A stretch of DNA of 64,000 nucleotides from Plantago elongata (taxonomy: Eukaryota; Streptophyta; Magnoliopsida; Lamiales; Plantaginaceae), in contig JAYMSP010000178.1 of assembly GCA_036897095.1 (NCBI GenBank), positions 1 through 64,000 of the forward strand, in the 5' to 3' direction. A model generated the notes under the pieces. The model was given only the letters and a program-made list of their open reading frames with translations. It searched no databases and was not told the origin of the DNA. The position numbers were made by a program, and so were the translations under genes. Position 1 is the stretch's first letter. Every line of letters begins with the position of its first letter. Of the stretch, positions 63,290-64,000 are shown in pieces.

Positions 63290-63616
63290 CTACTCTGATG
63301 GATGATCAGCTCCTAGATTTCTTGTCTCGAAGACTGGCTGAGTAACAACGTAGATTTCCTCAACAGATCGAAACCGCTTTCGCCTACGTGCAAGTTCAAC
63401 AACAGTTGGTGCTCTAACGTTTACCACGGAGGACGATATTTCACACGAATCAGTGTCTTCTCCACCCTGATCGTCGTCCACCGTTGTTGTCTGATCATTC
63501 TCACCCGAGTCGCTACTAAGTTGAATCAGCTGCAAGATAGCGTCCATTTCCGGTCCGGTTAGGTCGGGAGAAGAGGAGGAGGACTCCATTTCTGGGTATG
63601 TTGCAGTTTCTTCCAT
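63290..63616 (-). CDS. small acidic/basic protein, unknown
   Basis: Intronless 108-aa frame. The first 65 residues are acidic and Ser-rich with a short helix-like MDAILQLIQLS (24-34). Then comes VNVRAPTVVELARRRKRFRS and VEEIYVVTQPV (66-95), a basic patch (RRRKR, 77-81) that could be a nuclear localisation signal followed by an Ile/Tyr-rich motif. The (K)RFRS-(V/I)-xx-IY pattern reminds me of short uncharacterised plant proteins, but I cannot name a family or function. Composition, a clear start and a plausible AATAAAT-type TATA at about 63640 (minus) argue that it is real. Its single exon and isolation are unremarkable. Confidence 0.65.
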   Translation of the reverse strand: MEETATYPEMESSSSSPDLTGPEMDAILQLIQLSSDSGENDQTTTVDDDQGGEDTDSCEISSSVVNVRAPTVVELARRRKRFRSVEEIYVVTQPVFETRNLGADHPSE

Positions 63617-64000
63617 CTCTCGTGCGTTTGCGTGTGGATTATTTATTGCTTTGCATCCATTCGATTCTCTTGTTTAATTGATTCTACGTGTGGTCTAAGG
63701 AAATCAATGTGGGGGGTGAATACAAAATTAACACTTGATTGATAAAATCATTGGGCTGGGCCACATTTATGATCATCTATCAAAATTGGAACTTTATGAA
63801 GGTGACTTGAAGAAGTCTTCTTGCCCTTAGGTCTTGTATGTTTTATTTTTATAAGAAAAAGTGGAATATAGTTTAATGAATAATTGTGATGAATGATAAA
63901 TGAAAATACACACTAATTTCACATGAGATGGGTTCACTAACGAACAATTTATTTGATGTAAAGTCTCCTCACGGTGCATCTTCTATTCACAATGAATATA
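63617..64000. other. upstream flank of the small unknown gene
   Basis: About 380 bases to the window edge. Minus-strand AATAAATAAT near 63640 may act as TATA box. Nothing else recognised. Confidence 0.4.

Overview
The window is nuclear DNA of a eudicot plant. The genes are split by GT-AG introns, intergenic DNA is AT-rich and full of transposon debris, and the products include a chloroplast-targeted photosystem II protein, a plant CDPK and a SIAMESE-related CDK inhibitor. The many 150-bp elements built of TTCAG/TTCAA-type 5-mers, the Stowaway ends and the Tat-type retroelement make me lean to Caryophyllales, but that is a weak inference.

Layout. 1-6160: repeat-rich DNA with two tandem duplications, Stowaway-type MITEs, a decayed Helitron helicase and two clusters of short palindromes. 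6251-20058: four host genes, namely a phenylacetaldehyde reductase/CCR-like SDR (+, six exons), the PSII 5 kDa protein PsbTn (+), a plant-specific membrane protein of unknown function (-), and a CPK7/8/32-type calcium-dependent kinase (-, eight exons, 537 aa). A long inverted repeat with a minisatellite core lies between the last two. 21232-25211: SEC62 (+, five exons, 359 aa), head to head with the kinase. 25212-35411: gene-poor, with a cluster of TTCAG foldback MITEs and a decayed Ty1/copia element. 35412-35822: a SIAMESE-related cell-cycle inhibitor (-).

36343-51280: one 14.9-kb Ty3/gypsy element of the Tat lineage in minus orientation, complete in layout (LTR, primer site, gag, protease, RT, RNase H, archaeal-type second RNase H, integrase, 3' tandem repeats, oppositely oriented extra ORFs, polypurine tract, LTR) but broken. 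Its extra gene, read on the plus strand, resembles the plant 'putative gypsy type transposon' domain and is the most unusual coding content here.

51281-64000: MITE-like elements, a 1.1-kb terminal-inverted-repeat element with a GC-rich core, then COP9 signalosome subunit 8 (+, five exons, 197 aa), a five-knuckle CCHC protein of ZCCHC9 type (-), an LTR-like fossil and a small unknown acidic/basic protein (-).

The host genes form no pathway together; this is ordinary plant gene order. All exon joins were read by eye from GT-AG sites, frame continuity and remembered family sequences; no alignment or transcript evidence was available.
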